Source: Mesorhizobium sp. WSM3862
GTDB taxonomy: Bacteria; Pseudomonadota; Alphaproteobacteria; Rhizobiales; Rhizobiaceae
Length of the DNA stretch: 64,000 nt
Assembly: GCF_002294985.1 (NCBI RefSeq)
Contig: NZ_NSGE01000003.1
Coordinates: 1-64,000, forward strand
Direction: 5' to 3'
The translations under genes and the position numbers were made by a program. Shown piece by piece: positions 36,983 through 45,613 of this stretch (within the stretch, counting starts at the first letter, position 1; each line of letters begins with the position of its first letter). Below the pieces are notes generated by a model. It had not been told where the DNA came from, made no database searches, and saw only the letters and a list, made by a program, of their open reading frames with translations.

Positions 36983-37477
36983 ATGGCTCTTTACGAACAT
37001 GTGTTTCTTGCCCGGCAGGACCTGTCGCAGCAGCAGGTTGATGCGCTTGTCGAACAGTACAAGGGCGTCATCGCCGCCAATGGCGGATCGGTCGGCCGGA
37101 TCGAGAACTGGGGACTGAAGTCCCTCACCTACCGGGTCAAGAAGAACCGGAAGGCTTACTACACGCTGATGGACATCAACTGCCCGCCAGCCGCGCTCAA
37201 CGAAATGGAGCGCCAGATGGGCCTGTCGGAAGACGTGCTGCGCTTCCTCACCATCAAGGTCGAGGCGCATGAGGAAGGCCCCTCGGCGATGATGCAGAAG
37301 CGCGAAGAGCGCTCCGAGCGCGGCGGCTTCGGCGACCGCGACCGTGGCGACCGTGGCCCGCGCTCGTTCGGCGACCGCGACCGCGGCGACCGTGGCCCGC
37401 GCTCGTTCGGCGACCGTGATGGCGGCGACCGTGGTCCGCGCCGTCCGCGCGAAAACGTTGAAGGGGGTGCAGAATAA
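36983..37477 (+). CDS. rpsF: 30S ribosomal protein S6
   Basis: 164 residues from ATG 36983. [56 protein letters not shown] is typical S6, which pairs with S18 on the 30S platform. The tail after residue ~113 is an extension with three copies of a 13-residue unit, [13 protein letters not shown], the last diverged, making it rich in Arg, Asp and Gly. Such tails are common in rhizobial S6 but vary in repeat number. It overlaps or abuts rpsR by one base, indicating coupling. Confidence 0.97.
   Translation: MALYEHVFLARQDLSQQQVDALVEQYKGVIAANGGSVGRIENWGLKSLTYRVKKNRKAYYTLMDINCPPAALNEMERQMGLSEDVLRFLTIKVEAHEEGPSAMMQKREERSERGGFGDRDRGDRGPRSFGDRDRGDRGPRSFGDRDGGDRGPRRPRENVEGGAE
37328..37444 (+). repeat. 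Three 39-bp tandem repeats inside rpsF
   Basis: Units at 37328-37366, 37367-37405 and 37406-37444, each encoding [13 protein letters not shown] or a close variant; the first two are nearly identical at DNA level. A likely site of repeat-number change. Confidence 0.85.
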
Positions 37478-37725
37478 TGGTCGACATCAACCAGATCCCG
37501 ACCCGGCGTCCGTTCCATCGCCGCCGCAAGACCTGCCCGTTCTCCGGCGCCAACGCTCCGAAGATCGACTACAAGGACGTGCGTCTGCTGCAGCGCTACA
37601 TTTCCGAGCGCGGCAAGATCGTGCCGTCGCGCATCACCGCCGTCAGCCAGAAGAAGCAGCGCGAGCTCGCCAAGGCGATCAAGCGCGCCCGCTTCCTCGG
37701 CCTGCTGCCCTACGTGGTTCGCTAA
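37477..37725 (+). CDS. rpsR: 30S ribosomal protein S18
   Basis: 82 residues. [71 protein letters not shown] is unmistakable S18. It binds the 30S platform next to S6. The ATG shares a base with the rpsF stop. A GC-rich hairpin follows its stop. Confidence 0.98.
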   Translation: MVDINQIPTRRPFHRRRKTCPFSGANAPKIDYKDVRLLQRYISERGKIVPSRITAVSQKKQRELAKAIKRARFLGLLPYVVR

Positions 37726-37734
37726 GCTATTGAT

Positions 37735-37754
37735 GCGGGCGGCTTGCCGCCCGC
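37735..37754 (+). terminator. Strong hairpin after rpsR without U-run
   Basis: GCGGGCGGC, TT, GCCGCCCGC. It lacks a T-tract, so it is more likely a processing or attenuating structure between rpsR and rplI than a full terminator. Confidence 0.5.
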
Positions 37755-37932
37755 TTCGGCCCACGGCGACGGGCGCCGCAACGGGCAGGCTCAAATCCCG
37801 AGTTGAGGCCATAAACCTCTAACTGCCAAAACAGGCAGGACAGCGACACCGGCGAAGACGCCATTTGCTTCCTGACCTGTTCCCAAAGAATCCGCCGTCA
37901 TCCGCGATGGCGCCAACCAAAGGAACGAAACC

Positions 37933-38517
37933 ATGGAAGTCATTCTCCTCGAGCGCATTTCCCGCCTCGGCCAGATGGGCGAAACCGTCAAGGTCAAGGA
38001 TGGGTTCGCCCGCAACTTCCTGCTGCCGCAGGGCAAGGCGCTGCGCGCCAACGAAGCCAACAAGAAGAAGTTCGAGGGCCAGCGCGCCCAGCTCGAAGCC
38101 CGCAACCTCGAGCGCAAGTCGGAGGCTGCGCAGATCGCCGAGAAGCTCGACGGCAAGAGCTTCATCGTCGTGCGCTCGGCAGGCGAGACCGGCCAGCTCT
38201 ACGGCTCGGTGTCGACCCGCGACATCGCCGAACTGCTGACCGCCGAGGGCTTCTCCGTCAGCCGCAACCAGATCGAGCTCAACCAGCCGATCAAGACCAT
38301 CGGCCTCTCCAACGTGGCGATCGCGCTGCATCCTGAAGTCGAGGTCACGGTGACGCTCAACGTCGCCCGTTCGGCCGATGAGGCGGAGCGCCAGGCCAAG
38401 GGCGAGACGCTGACGACGGCCGAAGCCATCTATGGCGAAGACATCAACGACAACGCCCGGCCGGAAAACTTCTTCGATCCGAACGCCGAATTCGAAGGCG
38501 GCGAGGACAACGCCTGA
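37933..38517 (+). CDS. rplI: 50S ribosomal protein L9
   Basis: 194 residues. [40 protein letters not shown] is the L9 N-domain that binds 23S rRNA. The long helix ([30 protein letters not shown]) and C-domain follow. The C-terminal ~45 residues ([32 protein letters not shown]) are an acidic extension beyond the E. coli protein and usual in rhizobia. It closes the rpsF-rpsR-rplI set and is followed by a clear terminator. Confidence 0.97.
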   Translation: MEVILLERISRLGQMGETVKVKDGFARNFLLPQGKALRANEANKKKFEGQRAQLEARNLERKSEAAQIAEKLDGKSFIVVRSAGETGQLYGSVSTRDIAELLTAEGFSVSRNQIELNQPIKTIGLSNVAIALHPEVEVTVTLNVARSADEAERQAKGETLTTAEAIYGEDINDNARPENFFDPNAEFEGGEDNA

Positions 38518-38571
38518 TCGACAAGGCAGGAGCCGTGCTGCGGCTCCTCGTCCAGCGCCGGCTGGACCAAC

Positions 38572-38598
38572 GCCCGGGTCTTCGACCCGGGCTTTTTT
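38572..38598 (+). terminator. Rho-independent terminator after rplI
   Basis: GCCCGGGTC, loop TTC, GACCCGGGC, then six T. A textbook intrinsic terminator ending the ribosomal operon. Confidence 0.93.
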
Positions 38599-38743
38599 GT
38601 GCCAATAGGAACTTTTCTAATCCCTATATCTTGTTGCAGATTACGGCGTAGCGCGTCGATTGGACGCGGGCGATGCGCTGTGGCACTTTCGATTTGGCAT
38701 TCGGTCCGACTGCCGGATGGTCCGTCTGAGGGGACATTTGGTC

Positions 38744-40027
38744 ATGAACATCCTGTTGAAACACGTTCTCGAACGGCTGGTGCGGACCGGCGACCTCAAA
38801 GTGACCGGGCCGAAAGGCACGACGCATAAGTTCGGCGACGGCAGCGGCGAACCGGTACACATCCACATCAAGACCATGCATGCCGAGCGCGCGATCACCT
38901 TCGATCCGATGCTGGCCGTGCCCGAAGCCTATATGGATGGCGAACTGGACATCCCCGAGGGCGGCGTCCTCGGGGTGATGCGGATCGCTTTCCAGAACAT
39001 GGGCAGCGGCGGCATCGACGTGACCTGGTCGAAGGCCATCGAAGGTCTGCGCCATGCCTTCCGCCGCCTGCAGCAGATCAACACGGCGTCGAGATCTCGC
39101 CGCAACGTGCAGCGCCACTACGACCTCTCCGGCGAACTCTACAAGCTCTTCCTCGACGAGGACATGCAGTATTCCTGCGCCTATTTCGAACAGCCCGACA
39201 TGACGCTGGACGAAGCGCAGGTCGCCAAGAAGCGCCACATCGCCGCCAAGCTGAGACTTAAAGCCGGCCAGACGGTGCTCGATATCGGCTCCGGCTGGGG
39301 CGGCCTCGGGCTTTATCTCGCCAAGGCCTTCGACGTCGACGTGCAGGGCGTGACGCTATCCACCGAGCAGCAGGGCGTCTCCACCGACCGCGCACATGCA
39401 CTGGGCCTGCAGGACCGCGCGCATTTCGACCTCAAGGATTATCGCGCGCTCAACGAACGCTTCGACCGCATCGTCTCGGTCGGCATGTTCGAGCATGTCG
39501 GCGTCAACCACTACCGGACTTTCTTCGACAAGGCGGCGACGCTGCTCAAGCCCGACGGCGTGATGCTGCTCCACACCATCGGCCGGTCCGGTGTGCCGTG
39601 GGCGACCAGCGCCTTCATCCGCAAATACATCTTCCCAGGCGGCTACGTCCCGTCGATGTCGGAAGTGCTGCCCGCGATTGAGAAATCCGGCCTTATCGTC
39701 ACGGACATCGAGATTCTCAGGCTTCACTACGCCGACACGCTGAAGCATTGGGGCCAGCGCTTTGCCGCCAACCGCGACAAGGCTAAGGCTATCTATGACG
39801 AGCGCTTCTGCCGCATGTGGGAGTTCTACCTCGCGGCCTCGGAAGCCGCCTTCCGCTGGCAGGACCTGGTGATCTTCCAGTTCCAGATCGCCAAGAAGAA
39901 CGACACGCTGCCGATGACGCGCGACTATATGGCCAAATGCGAGAAGGCGCTGGAATTGCGCGACCTCGGCCATCAGGAGCCGGCGACGCCCGCCGTCAAG
40001 CCGACCCGCCGCAAGAAGGTGGAATAG
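38744..40027 (+). CDS. Cyclopropane-fatty-acyl-phospholipid synthase family protein
   Basis: 427 residues from ATG 38744 (GAGGGG upstream). A small N-terminal domain precedes a SAM-methyltransferase domain with VLDIGSGWGGLGLYLAK, FDRIVSVGMFEHVGVNHYRTFF and the CFA signature FIRKYIFPGGYVPSMSEV. CFA synthases add a methylene from SAM across double bonds of membrane lipids, often in stationary phase or acid stress. Rhizobia usually encode more than one copy; this window does not tell which. A terminator-like hairpin follows the gene. Confidence 0.92.
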   Translation: MNILLKHVLERLVRTGDLKVTGPKGTTHKFGDGSGEPVHIHIKTMHAERAITFDPMLAVPEAYMDGELDIPEGGVLGVMRIAFQNMGSGGIDVTWSKAIEGLRHAFRRLQQINTASRSRRNVQRHYDLSGELYKLFLDEDMQYSCAYFEQPDMTLDEAQVAKKRHIAAKLRLKAGQTVLDIGSGWGGLGLYLAKAFDVDVQGVTLSTEQQGVSTDRAHALGLQDRAHFDLKDYRALNERFDRIVSVGMFEHVGVNHYRTFFDKAATLLKPDGVMLLHTIGRSGVPWATSAFIRKYIFPGGYVPSMSEVLPAIEKSGLIVTDIEILRLHYADTLKHWGQRFAANRDKAKAIYDERFCRMWEFYLAASEAAFRWQDLVIFQFQIAKKNDTLPMTRDYMAKCEKALELRDLGHQEPATPAVKPTRRKKVE

Positions 40028-40069
40028 AACGGCGGCGATTGCCGCTTGCCATTGCGGCCTGACGCCACG

Positions 40070-40097
40070 AAAAAGGTCTCGTTCGCGAGGCCTTTTT
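40070..40097 (+). terminator. Terminator hairpin after cfa, overlapping the next gene's ribosome-binding site
   Basis: AAAAAGGTCTCG (40070-40081), loop TTCG, CGAGGCCTTTTT (40086-40097): fully paired with one G-U. It ends with five T and so can terminate cfa transcription. The GAGG at 40087-40090 in the 3' arm lies 8 bases before the ATG at 40099 and is the only Shine-Dalgarno candidate for that gene. Confidence 0.85.
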
Positions 40098-40098
40098 C

Positions 40099-40422
40099 AT
40101 GAACTACCTAATCTACATCGCGGCGGCACTTGCCGAGATCGCCGGCTGCTTTTGCTTCTGGGCCTGGTGGCGGCTGGGGAAGTCGCCGCTCTGGCTGGTG
40201 CCAGGTCTGGCGTCGCTGGCATTGTTCGGCTTCCTTTTGGCGCTGGTCGACACGAGCGCCGCCGGTCGCGCTTACGCCGCCTATGGCGGCATCTACATTG
40301 CCGCTTCGCTCGGCTGGCTTTGGCTAGCCGAAGGCGTGCGCCCCGACCGTTTCGACCTCGCCGGCGCCGCGCTCTCGATCGTCGGCGTCTCGGTGATCCT
40401 GCTCGCGCCAAGAGGAGCCTGA
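40099..40422 (+). CDS. UPF0060 (YnfA) small membrane protein
   Basis: 107 residues, four hydrophobic helices. [59 protein letters not shown] are the YnfA family signatures. The family resembles small multidrug resistance proteins but its substrate is not established. The start is two bases after a terminator hairpin whose arm holds the ribosome-binding site. Its stop is one base before the next gene's TTG start. Confidence 0.93.
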   Translation: MNYLIYIAAALAEIAGCFCFWAWWRLGKSPLWLVPGLASLALFGFLLALVDTSAAGRAYAAYGGIYIAASLGWLWLAEGVRPDRFDLAGAALSIVGVSVILLAPRGA

Positions 40423-40423
40423 A

Positions 40424-41389
40424 TTGGAACTGCCCACCGCGCTCCGGCAAGGCGTCGACAGCCTGCTCGAAAAAGTACCGCTGCCGGCGCTGAAACAGGC
40501 CGCGAGAACGCTTTCGGAACGCTATCGCGCCGAGTTGCGTGACGGCCGCCTGCATATGGGCGAAGACATGGCGGTGAAGGCTTACCTGGCGACCAGGCTG
40601 CCCGCCACCTATGCCGCCGTTCGCGCCTGCCTGGACGCGCTGGCGGACGCCCGTCCGGATTTCCAGCCGAAAAGCCTGCTCGATATCGGCGCCGGTCCTG
40701 GCACCATGCTTTGGGCCACGGCCGATACCTGGCCGGAGCTCGAACGGGCGGTTCTGGTCGAGGCAAGCGCGGCGGTGCGCAAGGTCGGCCAGTCGCTGGC
40801 CGCCGGCGCGATCGCTGCCCGCGCGAGCTGGGTAGCCGGCGACGCCACCATCGATCTCGACGGTCTCGACCCGGCGGACTTGATCAGCGTCGCCTATGTG
40901 CTCGACGAGATCGCGCCGGCCTCGCTGCCAAAACTCGTCGACCGGCTCTGGCGATTGACGGCCGACACGCTGCTGATCGTCGAGCCCGGCACGCCGGCCG
41001 GCTGGCAGCGTATCCTTGCCGCGCGCCGGCAGCTCATCGAAGCCGGCGCGCACGTCTCGGCGCCCTGCCCGCACGAGGCGCCCTGCCCGCTCGCTCCGCC
41101 AGACTGGTGCCATTTCTCGCGCCGCGTCGCGCGTTCGCGGCTACATCGGCTCGCCAAGGACGCCGACGTGCCGTGGGAGGACGAGAAGTTCATCTACCTC
41201 GCCGCCTCGCGACTGCCGGCGCCGGCGCGCGCGTCACGGGTGATCGCGCCACCAAAGGGCGGTTCGGGCAAAGTCGTGCTCAAGCTCTGCCAGCCCAACG
41301 GCCATGCCGGCGAGCGCCTCTCCAGCAAGCGCGACGGCGAATTGTTCAAGGCGGCCAGGCGGGCGGACTGGGGCGACACGCTTGGCTGA
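40424..41389 (+). CDS. Rsm22-family SAM-dependent methyltransferase
   Basis: 321 residues from TTG 40424, preceded by AGAGGAG. The SAM-binding motif is SLLDIGAGPGTMLWATADTWPEL; DLISVAYVLDEI and RLWRLTADTLLIVEPGTPAGWQRILAARRQLIEAGAHV follow. A Cys-rich CPHEAPCPLAPPDWCHFSRRVARSRLH motif is characteristic of the Rsm22 family, whose mitochondrial members act on the small ribosomal subunit. In yeast and human relatives the Cys cluster binds an iron-sulfur centre. A role in small-subunit assembly or rRNA methylation is inferred. Tight spacing suggests cotranscription with the UPF0060 gene. Confidence 0.87.
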   Translation: MELPTALRQGVDSLLEKVPLPALKQAARTLSERYRAELRDGRLHMGEDMAVKAYLATRLPATYAAVRACLDALADARPDFQPKSLLDIGAGPGTMLWATADTWPELERAVLVEASAAVRKVGQSLAAGAIAARASWVAGDATIDLDGLDPADLISVAYVLDEIAPASLPKLVDRLWRLTADTLLIVEPGTPAGWQRILAARRQLIEAGAHVSAPCPHEAPCPLAPPDWCHFSRRVARSRLHRLAKDADVPWEDEKFIYLAASRLPAPARASRVIAPPKGGSGKVVLKLCQPNGHAGERLSSKRDGELFKAARRADWGDTLG

Positions 41390-41659
41390 GCCGCTTGTGA
41401 TCCAGGGGCGAGGCGACACCGCGCAGACGAGCTTGCCACGACTGACATAGCCAGCATCGCATTTTCCTGTTTTGTTCTCGTTCGAGGCCCGCTAGGGTTG
41501 CGCACTTCGATTCGAGTCAATGACGATTCTTTCCACGGAAAAATTTCGGTTGTGAATCGCGAGCATCGAAAGCCGGTTGGAACCTTACTGTTGCAGATAA
41601 GTCAGCACCGATTTTTCCAGTTCTGATATCGAGGAAGCGGGATCGAAATCGGGGACATC

Positions 41660-43150
41660 ATGGCTGAAGCAGCGCGCAAGCTCGGCGTGGCGGAGCAACC
41701 GCTCTACCGCGAGGCACCGAACAACATCGAGGCCGAGCAGGCGCTGCTTGGCGCAATTCTGGTCAACAACGACGCTTTCTACCGCGTCTCGGATTTCCTC
41801 AAGCCCGCACATTTCTACGAGCCGTTGCACCGCAAGATTTTCGAGGTCGCGGCCGAGCTCATCCGCATGGGCAAGATCGCGACGCCGATCACGCTGAAGA
41901 CCTTCCTGCCGGCGGAAGAGAAGGTCGGCGACATGACGGTGGCGCAGTATGTCGTGCGGCTCGCCGTCGAGGCGGTCACCGTCGTCAACGCCGCCGATTA
42001 CGGACGCGCCATCTACGACCTCGCCACGCGCCGGGCGCTGATCACCGTCGGCGAAGACATGGTCAACATCGCCTATGACGCGCCGGTCGACATGTCGCCC
42101 TCGGAGCAGATCGAGGACGCCGAGCGGCGCCTGTTCGAGCTCGCGGAGACCGGCCGCTACGACGGCGGCTTCGAGAGCTTCAACGACGCGGTCAAAACCG
42201 CCGTCGACATGGCCAACGCCGCCTATATGCGCGACGGCCATCTGTCAGGCATCGCCACAGGCCTGCGCGATCTCGACCGCCGCATGGGCGGCCTGCAGCC
42301 TTCCGACCTGATCGTGCTTGCCGGGCGCCCCGGCATGGGCAAGACCTCTCTGGCCACCAACATCGCCTTCAATATCGCCGAGGCCTATCAACCGGCGCAG
42401 CAGGCCGACGGCACCTTCAAGGCGGCCAATGGCGGCGTGGTCGGCTTCTTCTCGCTCGAAATGTCGTCGGAACAGCTCGCCACCCGCATCATCTCCGAGC
42501 AGACCGAAATCTCGTCATCGAAGATCCGCCGCGGCGAGATCTCCGAGATGGATTTCGAGAAGCTGGTCGCCTGCTCGCAGACGATGCAGAAGATCCCGCT
42601 GTTCATCGACCAGACCGGCGGCATCTCGATCGCGCAGCTCTCCGCGCGGGCGCGGCGGCTGAAACGCCAGCGCGGCCTCGACCTCATCGTCATCGACTAT
42701 ATCCAGCTGATGCAGGGCTCGAGCGCGCGCGCCTCGCAGAACCGCGTGCAGGAAATCACCGAAATCACCACGGGCCTGAAGGCTCTAGCCAAGGAGCTCG
42801 GCGTGCCGATCATCGCGCTGTCGCAGCTGTCGCGTCAGGTCGAAAGCCGCGACGACAAGCGCCCGCAGCTCTCGGACCTGCGCGAATCCGGCTCGATCGA
42901 GCAGGACGCCGACGTGGTGCTGTTCGTCTACCGCGAGGAATACTACCTCAAGAACCGCGAGCCGAAGCTCGGCACCGACGAATACATCAAGTGGGAAAAC
43001 GAGATGAACGAGGCGCGCGGCAAGGCCGAGTGCATCGTGGCCAAGCAGCGTCACGGACCGACCGGCACCGTCAGCCTCGCCTTCCATGGCGAGTTCACGC
43101 GGTTCTCGGACCTGGCCGAGGAGCATCATTTGCCGGAGAGGTTTGAGTAG
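41660..43150 (+). CDS. dnaB: Replicative DNA helicase
   Basis: 496 residues. The N-terminal domain begins EAPNNIEAEQALLGAILVNNDAFYRVSDFLKPAHFYEPLH. The RecA-like C-terminal domain has Walker A IVLAGRPGMGKTSLATNIA, FFSLEMSSEQLATRI, Walker B DLIVIDYIQLMQG, and SQLSRQVESRDDKRPQLSDLRESGSIEQDADVVLFVYREEYY. It is the hexameric 5'-3' helicase of the replication fork. No intein is present. The 270-bp upstream gap presumably holds its promoter, not clearly recognisable. Confidence 0.97.
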   Translation: MAEAARKLGVAEQPLYREAPNNIEAEQALLGAILVNNDAFYRVSDFLKPAHFYEPLHRKIFEVAAELIRMGKIATPITLKTFLPAEEKVGDMTVAQYVVRLAVEAVTVVNAADYGRAIYDLATRRALITVGEDMVNIAYDAPVDMSPSEQIEDAERRLFELAETGRYDGGFESFNDAVKTAVDMANAAYMRDGHLSGIATGLRDLDRRMGGLQPSDLIVLAGRPGMGKTSLATNIAFNIAEAYQPAQQADGTFKAANGGVVGFFSLEMSSEQLATRIISEQTEISSSKIRRGEISEMDFEKLVACSQTMQKIPLFIDQTGGISIAQLSARARRLKRQRGLDLIVIDYIQLMQGSSARASQNRVQEITEITTGLKALAKELGVPIIALSQLSRQVESRDDKRPQLSDLRESGSIEQDADVVLFVYREEYYLKNREPKLGTDEYIKWENEMNEARGKAECIVAKQRHGPTGTVSLAFHGEFTRFSDLAEEHHLPERFE

Positions 43151-43178
43151 CTTTTGGCCCACGTCAGCGCTCCGTCAC

Positions 43179-43334
43179 ACCCCCCTCTGTCCTGCCGGAC
43201 ATCTCCCCCGCAAGGGGGGAGATTGGCTGTTGCCACGACCTTCGCCAATCGCCGCCGTTGCAAGAAGAGCGCCGGCGGCCAAGCTGCTGATCTCCCCCCC
43301 TGCGGGGGAGATGACCGGCAGGCCAGAGGGGGGT
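43179..43334. repeat. MITE-like intergenic element, copy 1
   Basis: About 156 bp bounded by inverted ends ACCCCCCTCTG and CAGAGGGGGGT. The inverted similarity continues inward (CCTGCCGG, ATCTCCCCC and their complements). The central part contains TTCGCCAATC and CGTTGCA, also found in copy 2 at 56654-56812. No ORF of its own. It fills the dnaB-radA gap. Confidence 0.8.
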
Positions 43335-43380
43335 GGACGGGAACGCCGGCCTTCGAAAATTTGCGATCGGCCCAACGCTA

Positions 43381-44799
43381 ATGGCCAAATCGCGCGTTCA
43401 GTTCATCTGTCAGAATTGCGGCTCGGTGCATCAGCGCTGGGCCGGCAAATGCGACGCCTGCGGCGAGTGGAACACGCTGGTCGAGGAAGGCACCGCGGGC
43501 GGCATCGGCTCGGGGCCGGCCAACACCCGCAATGCGCGCAAGGGCCGCGCCGTGGTGCTCACCAGCCTGGCCGGCGACATCGAGGACGCGCCGCGCATCG
43601 TTTCCGGCATCGGCGAACTCGACCGCGCCACCGGCGGCGGCTTCGTGCGCGGCTCCGCCCTTCTGGTCGGCGGCGATCCCGGCATCGGCAAGTCGACGCT
43701 GCTGACGCAGGCCGCAGCCGCCTTGGCCTCGAAAGGCCACCGCATCGTCTATGTTTCAGGTGAGGAAGCGGTCGCGCAGATCAGGCTGCGTGCTCAGCGC
43801 CTCGGTGTCGCCTCGACGCCGGTCGAACTCGCCGCCGAGACCAATGTCGAGGACATCCTCGCAACAATCGCCGACGGCAAGCGGCCCGATCTGGTGATCC
43901 TCGATTCCATCCAGACGCTGTGGACCGATCTTGCCGATTCGGCGCCCGGCACGGTCACCCAGGTGCGCGCGGCCGCCCAGGCGATGATCCGCTATGCGAA
44001 ATCCACCGGCGCCGCGATCGTGCTCGTCGGCCATGTCACCAAGGAAGGCCAGATCGCCGGCCCGCGCGTCGTCGAGCACATGGTCGACGGCGTGCTCTAT
44101 TTCGAGGGCGAAGGCAACCACCACTTCCGCATCCTGCGCACGGTGAAGAACCGCTTTGGGCCGACCGACGAGATCGGCGTCTTCGAGATGTCGGACAAGG
44201 GCCTGCGCGAGGTCGCCAATCCATCCGAGCTGTTCCTCGGCGAGCGGCATGCGAAGTCGCCCGGCGCCGCCGTCTTCGCCGGCATGGAAGGCACAAGGCC
44301 GGTGCTGGTCGAGATCCAGGCGCTGGTGGCGCCCTCTTCGCTCGGCACGCCGCGCCGCGCCGTCGTCGGCTGGGACGGCGCGCGGCTCTCTATGGTGCTG
44401 GCGGTGCTGGAAGCGCATTGCGGCGTCCGTTTCGGCCAGCACGACGTCTATCTCAACGTCGCCGGCGGCTACCGCATCTCGGAGCCGGCGGCCGACCTCG
44501 CGGTCGCCGCAGCATTGGTTTCCTCGCTCACCGGTCTTGCCCTTCCCGCCGATTGCGTCTATTTCGGCGAAATCAGCCTTTCGGGCGCGGTGAGGCCGGT
44601 TGCGCATGCGCAGCAGCGCCTTAAAGAGGCCGAAAAGCTGGGTTTCGGAAGCGCGGTGCTGCCGCTCGGCAGCGAGGAAGTCGTTGGCGGTAATGGGGCC
44701 GGGGGAATCGCGGCCGGCGCTTTCCAACCCACCGAGCTTGCCGACCTGGTGGCGCGCATAGCCGGCTCACGGCGCAGTCGCGCCGACGAGCGGGAGTGA
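43381..44799 (+). CDS. radA: DNA repair protein RadA
   Basis: 472 residues from ATG 43381. An N-terminal zinc finger (FICQNCGSVHQRWAGKCDACGEWNTL), Walker A LLVGGDPGIGKSTLLTQAA, the RadA-specific KNRFG motif (TVKNRFGPTDEIGVFEM) and a C-terminal Lon-protease-like domain (YLNVAGGYRISEPAADLAVAAALVSS) are in order. RadA is a RecA-related branch-migration helicase in recombinational repair. It lies between dnaB and a CvpA-family gene; a MITE-like element separates it from dnaB. Confidence 0.97.
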   Translation: MAKSRVQFICQNCGSVHQRWAGKCDACGEWNTLVEEGTAGGIGSGPANTRNARKGRAVVLTSLAGDIEDAPRIVSGIGELDRATGGGFVRGSALLVGGDPGIGKSTLLTQAAAALASKGHRIVYVSGEEAVAQIRLRAQRLGVASTPVELAAETNVEDILATIADGKRPDLVILDSIQTLWTDLADSAPGTVTQVRAAAQAMIRYAKSTGAAIVLVGHVTKEGQIAGPRVVEHMVDGVLYFEGEGNHHFRILRTVKNRFGPTDEIGVFEMSDKGLREVANPSELFLGERHAKSPGAAVFAGMEGTRPVLVEIQALVAPSSLGTPRRAVVGWDGARLSMVLAVLEAHCGVRFGQHDVYLNVAGGYRISEPAADLAVAAALVSSLTGLALPADCVYFGEISLSGAVRPVAHAQQRLKEAEKLGFGSAVLPLGSEEVVGGNGAGGIAAGAFQPTELADLVARIAGSRRSRADERE

Positions 44800-44826
44800 T
44801 GCAGCTCATGATGTGGGGCGAAAGAC

Positions 44827-45501
44827 ATGCCGATTACGCTGCTTGACGGAATTCTCGTCGGCTTCACCCTGGTCTCGGCGATGCTTGCCATGGTGCGCGG
44901 CTTTTCCCGCGAGGTATTGTCGGTGGTGTCGTGGGCAGCGGCGGCGGCGGCGGCCTTCTTCTTCTACAAGCCGGTCCTGCCCTACGTTCAGCCATATGTC
45001 GACAACGACAAGATCGCCATGGCCGCGGCGGCCGGCATCGTCTTTGTCATCGCGCTGATCGTCGTCTCGGTGATCACCATGAAGATCGCCGACTGGATCA
45101 TCGATTCGCGCATCGGTGCGCTCGATCGCACGCTCGGTTTCCTCTACGGCGCGGCGCGCGGCATCCTGGTCGTCGCGGCGGCGCTGTTGTTCTTCAACTG
45201 GCTGGCCGGCGCCAAGGCGCCCGCCTGGGTTGCCAACGCCAAGTCGCGGCCGCTGCTCGAGACGATCGGCGCCAAGCTCGAAAGCGTGCTGCCCGAGAAC
45301 ACGGAAGAGCTGGTCAACAAATACACGCGTAAGGGCACGCCCCAGGCCGGCGCGCCGGCGACCACCGACCAGCCCGCGGCCGAACCGCCGGCGACCGGCG
45401 ACGACAGCGCGACGGCGCCCGACGACAGCGAAGGCGCAGCGCCGGCCGACAATGAGCCAGCCCCCGCCCCGGCTCCCGCCGCTCCGGCGCCGGCAAACTG
45501 A
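44827..45501 (+). CDS. CvpA family membrane protein
   Basis: 224 residues. MPITLLDGILVGFTLVSAMLAMVRGFSREVLSVVSWAAAAAAAFFFYKPV is the CvpA/DedE start and four hydrophobic helices fill residues 1-135. The remaining ~90 residues are an Ala/Pro/Asp-rich, low-complexity cytosolic or periplasmic tail. CvpA is linked to colicin V production in E. coli and lies upstream of purF there as well as here, so the pairing is conserved. Function is still poorly understood. Confidence 0.9.
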   Translation: MPITLLDGILVGFTLVSAMLAMVRGFSREVLSVVSWAAAAAAAFFFYKPVLPYVQPYVDNDKIAMAAAAGIVFVIALIVVSVITMKIADWIIDSRIGALDRTLGFLYGAARGILVVAAALLFFNWLAGAKAPAWVANAKSRPLLETIGAKLESVLPENTEELVNKYTRKGTPQAGAPATTDQPAAEPPATGDDSATAPDDSEGAAPADNEPAPAPAPAAPAPAN

Positions 45502-45613
45502 AATCCAGGCCAGTTCCGGCACTGGCCTCGGGCTTTATGAATGCGGCATCGCGTGCGTTGCGTTCGATGAGCGATCGCCCTATATGGCGGTTTTAGCGGA
45601 GCTTGAGCCCCAG

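Noticed and set aside
38610..38645. Possible general-stress (EcfG/RpoE2) promoter before cfa
   Set aside because: GGAAC is present but no CGTT follows at the required 16-17 bp spacing.
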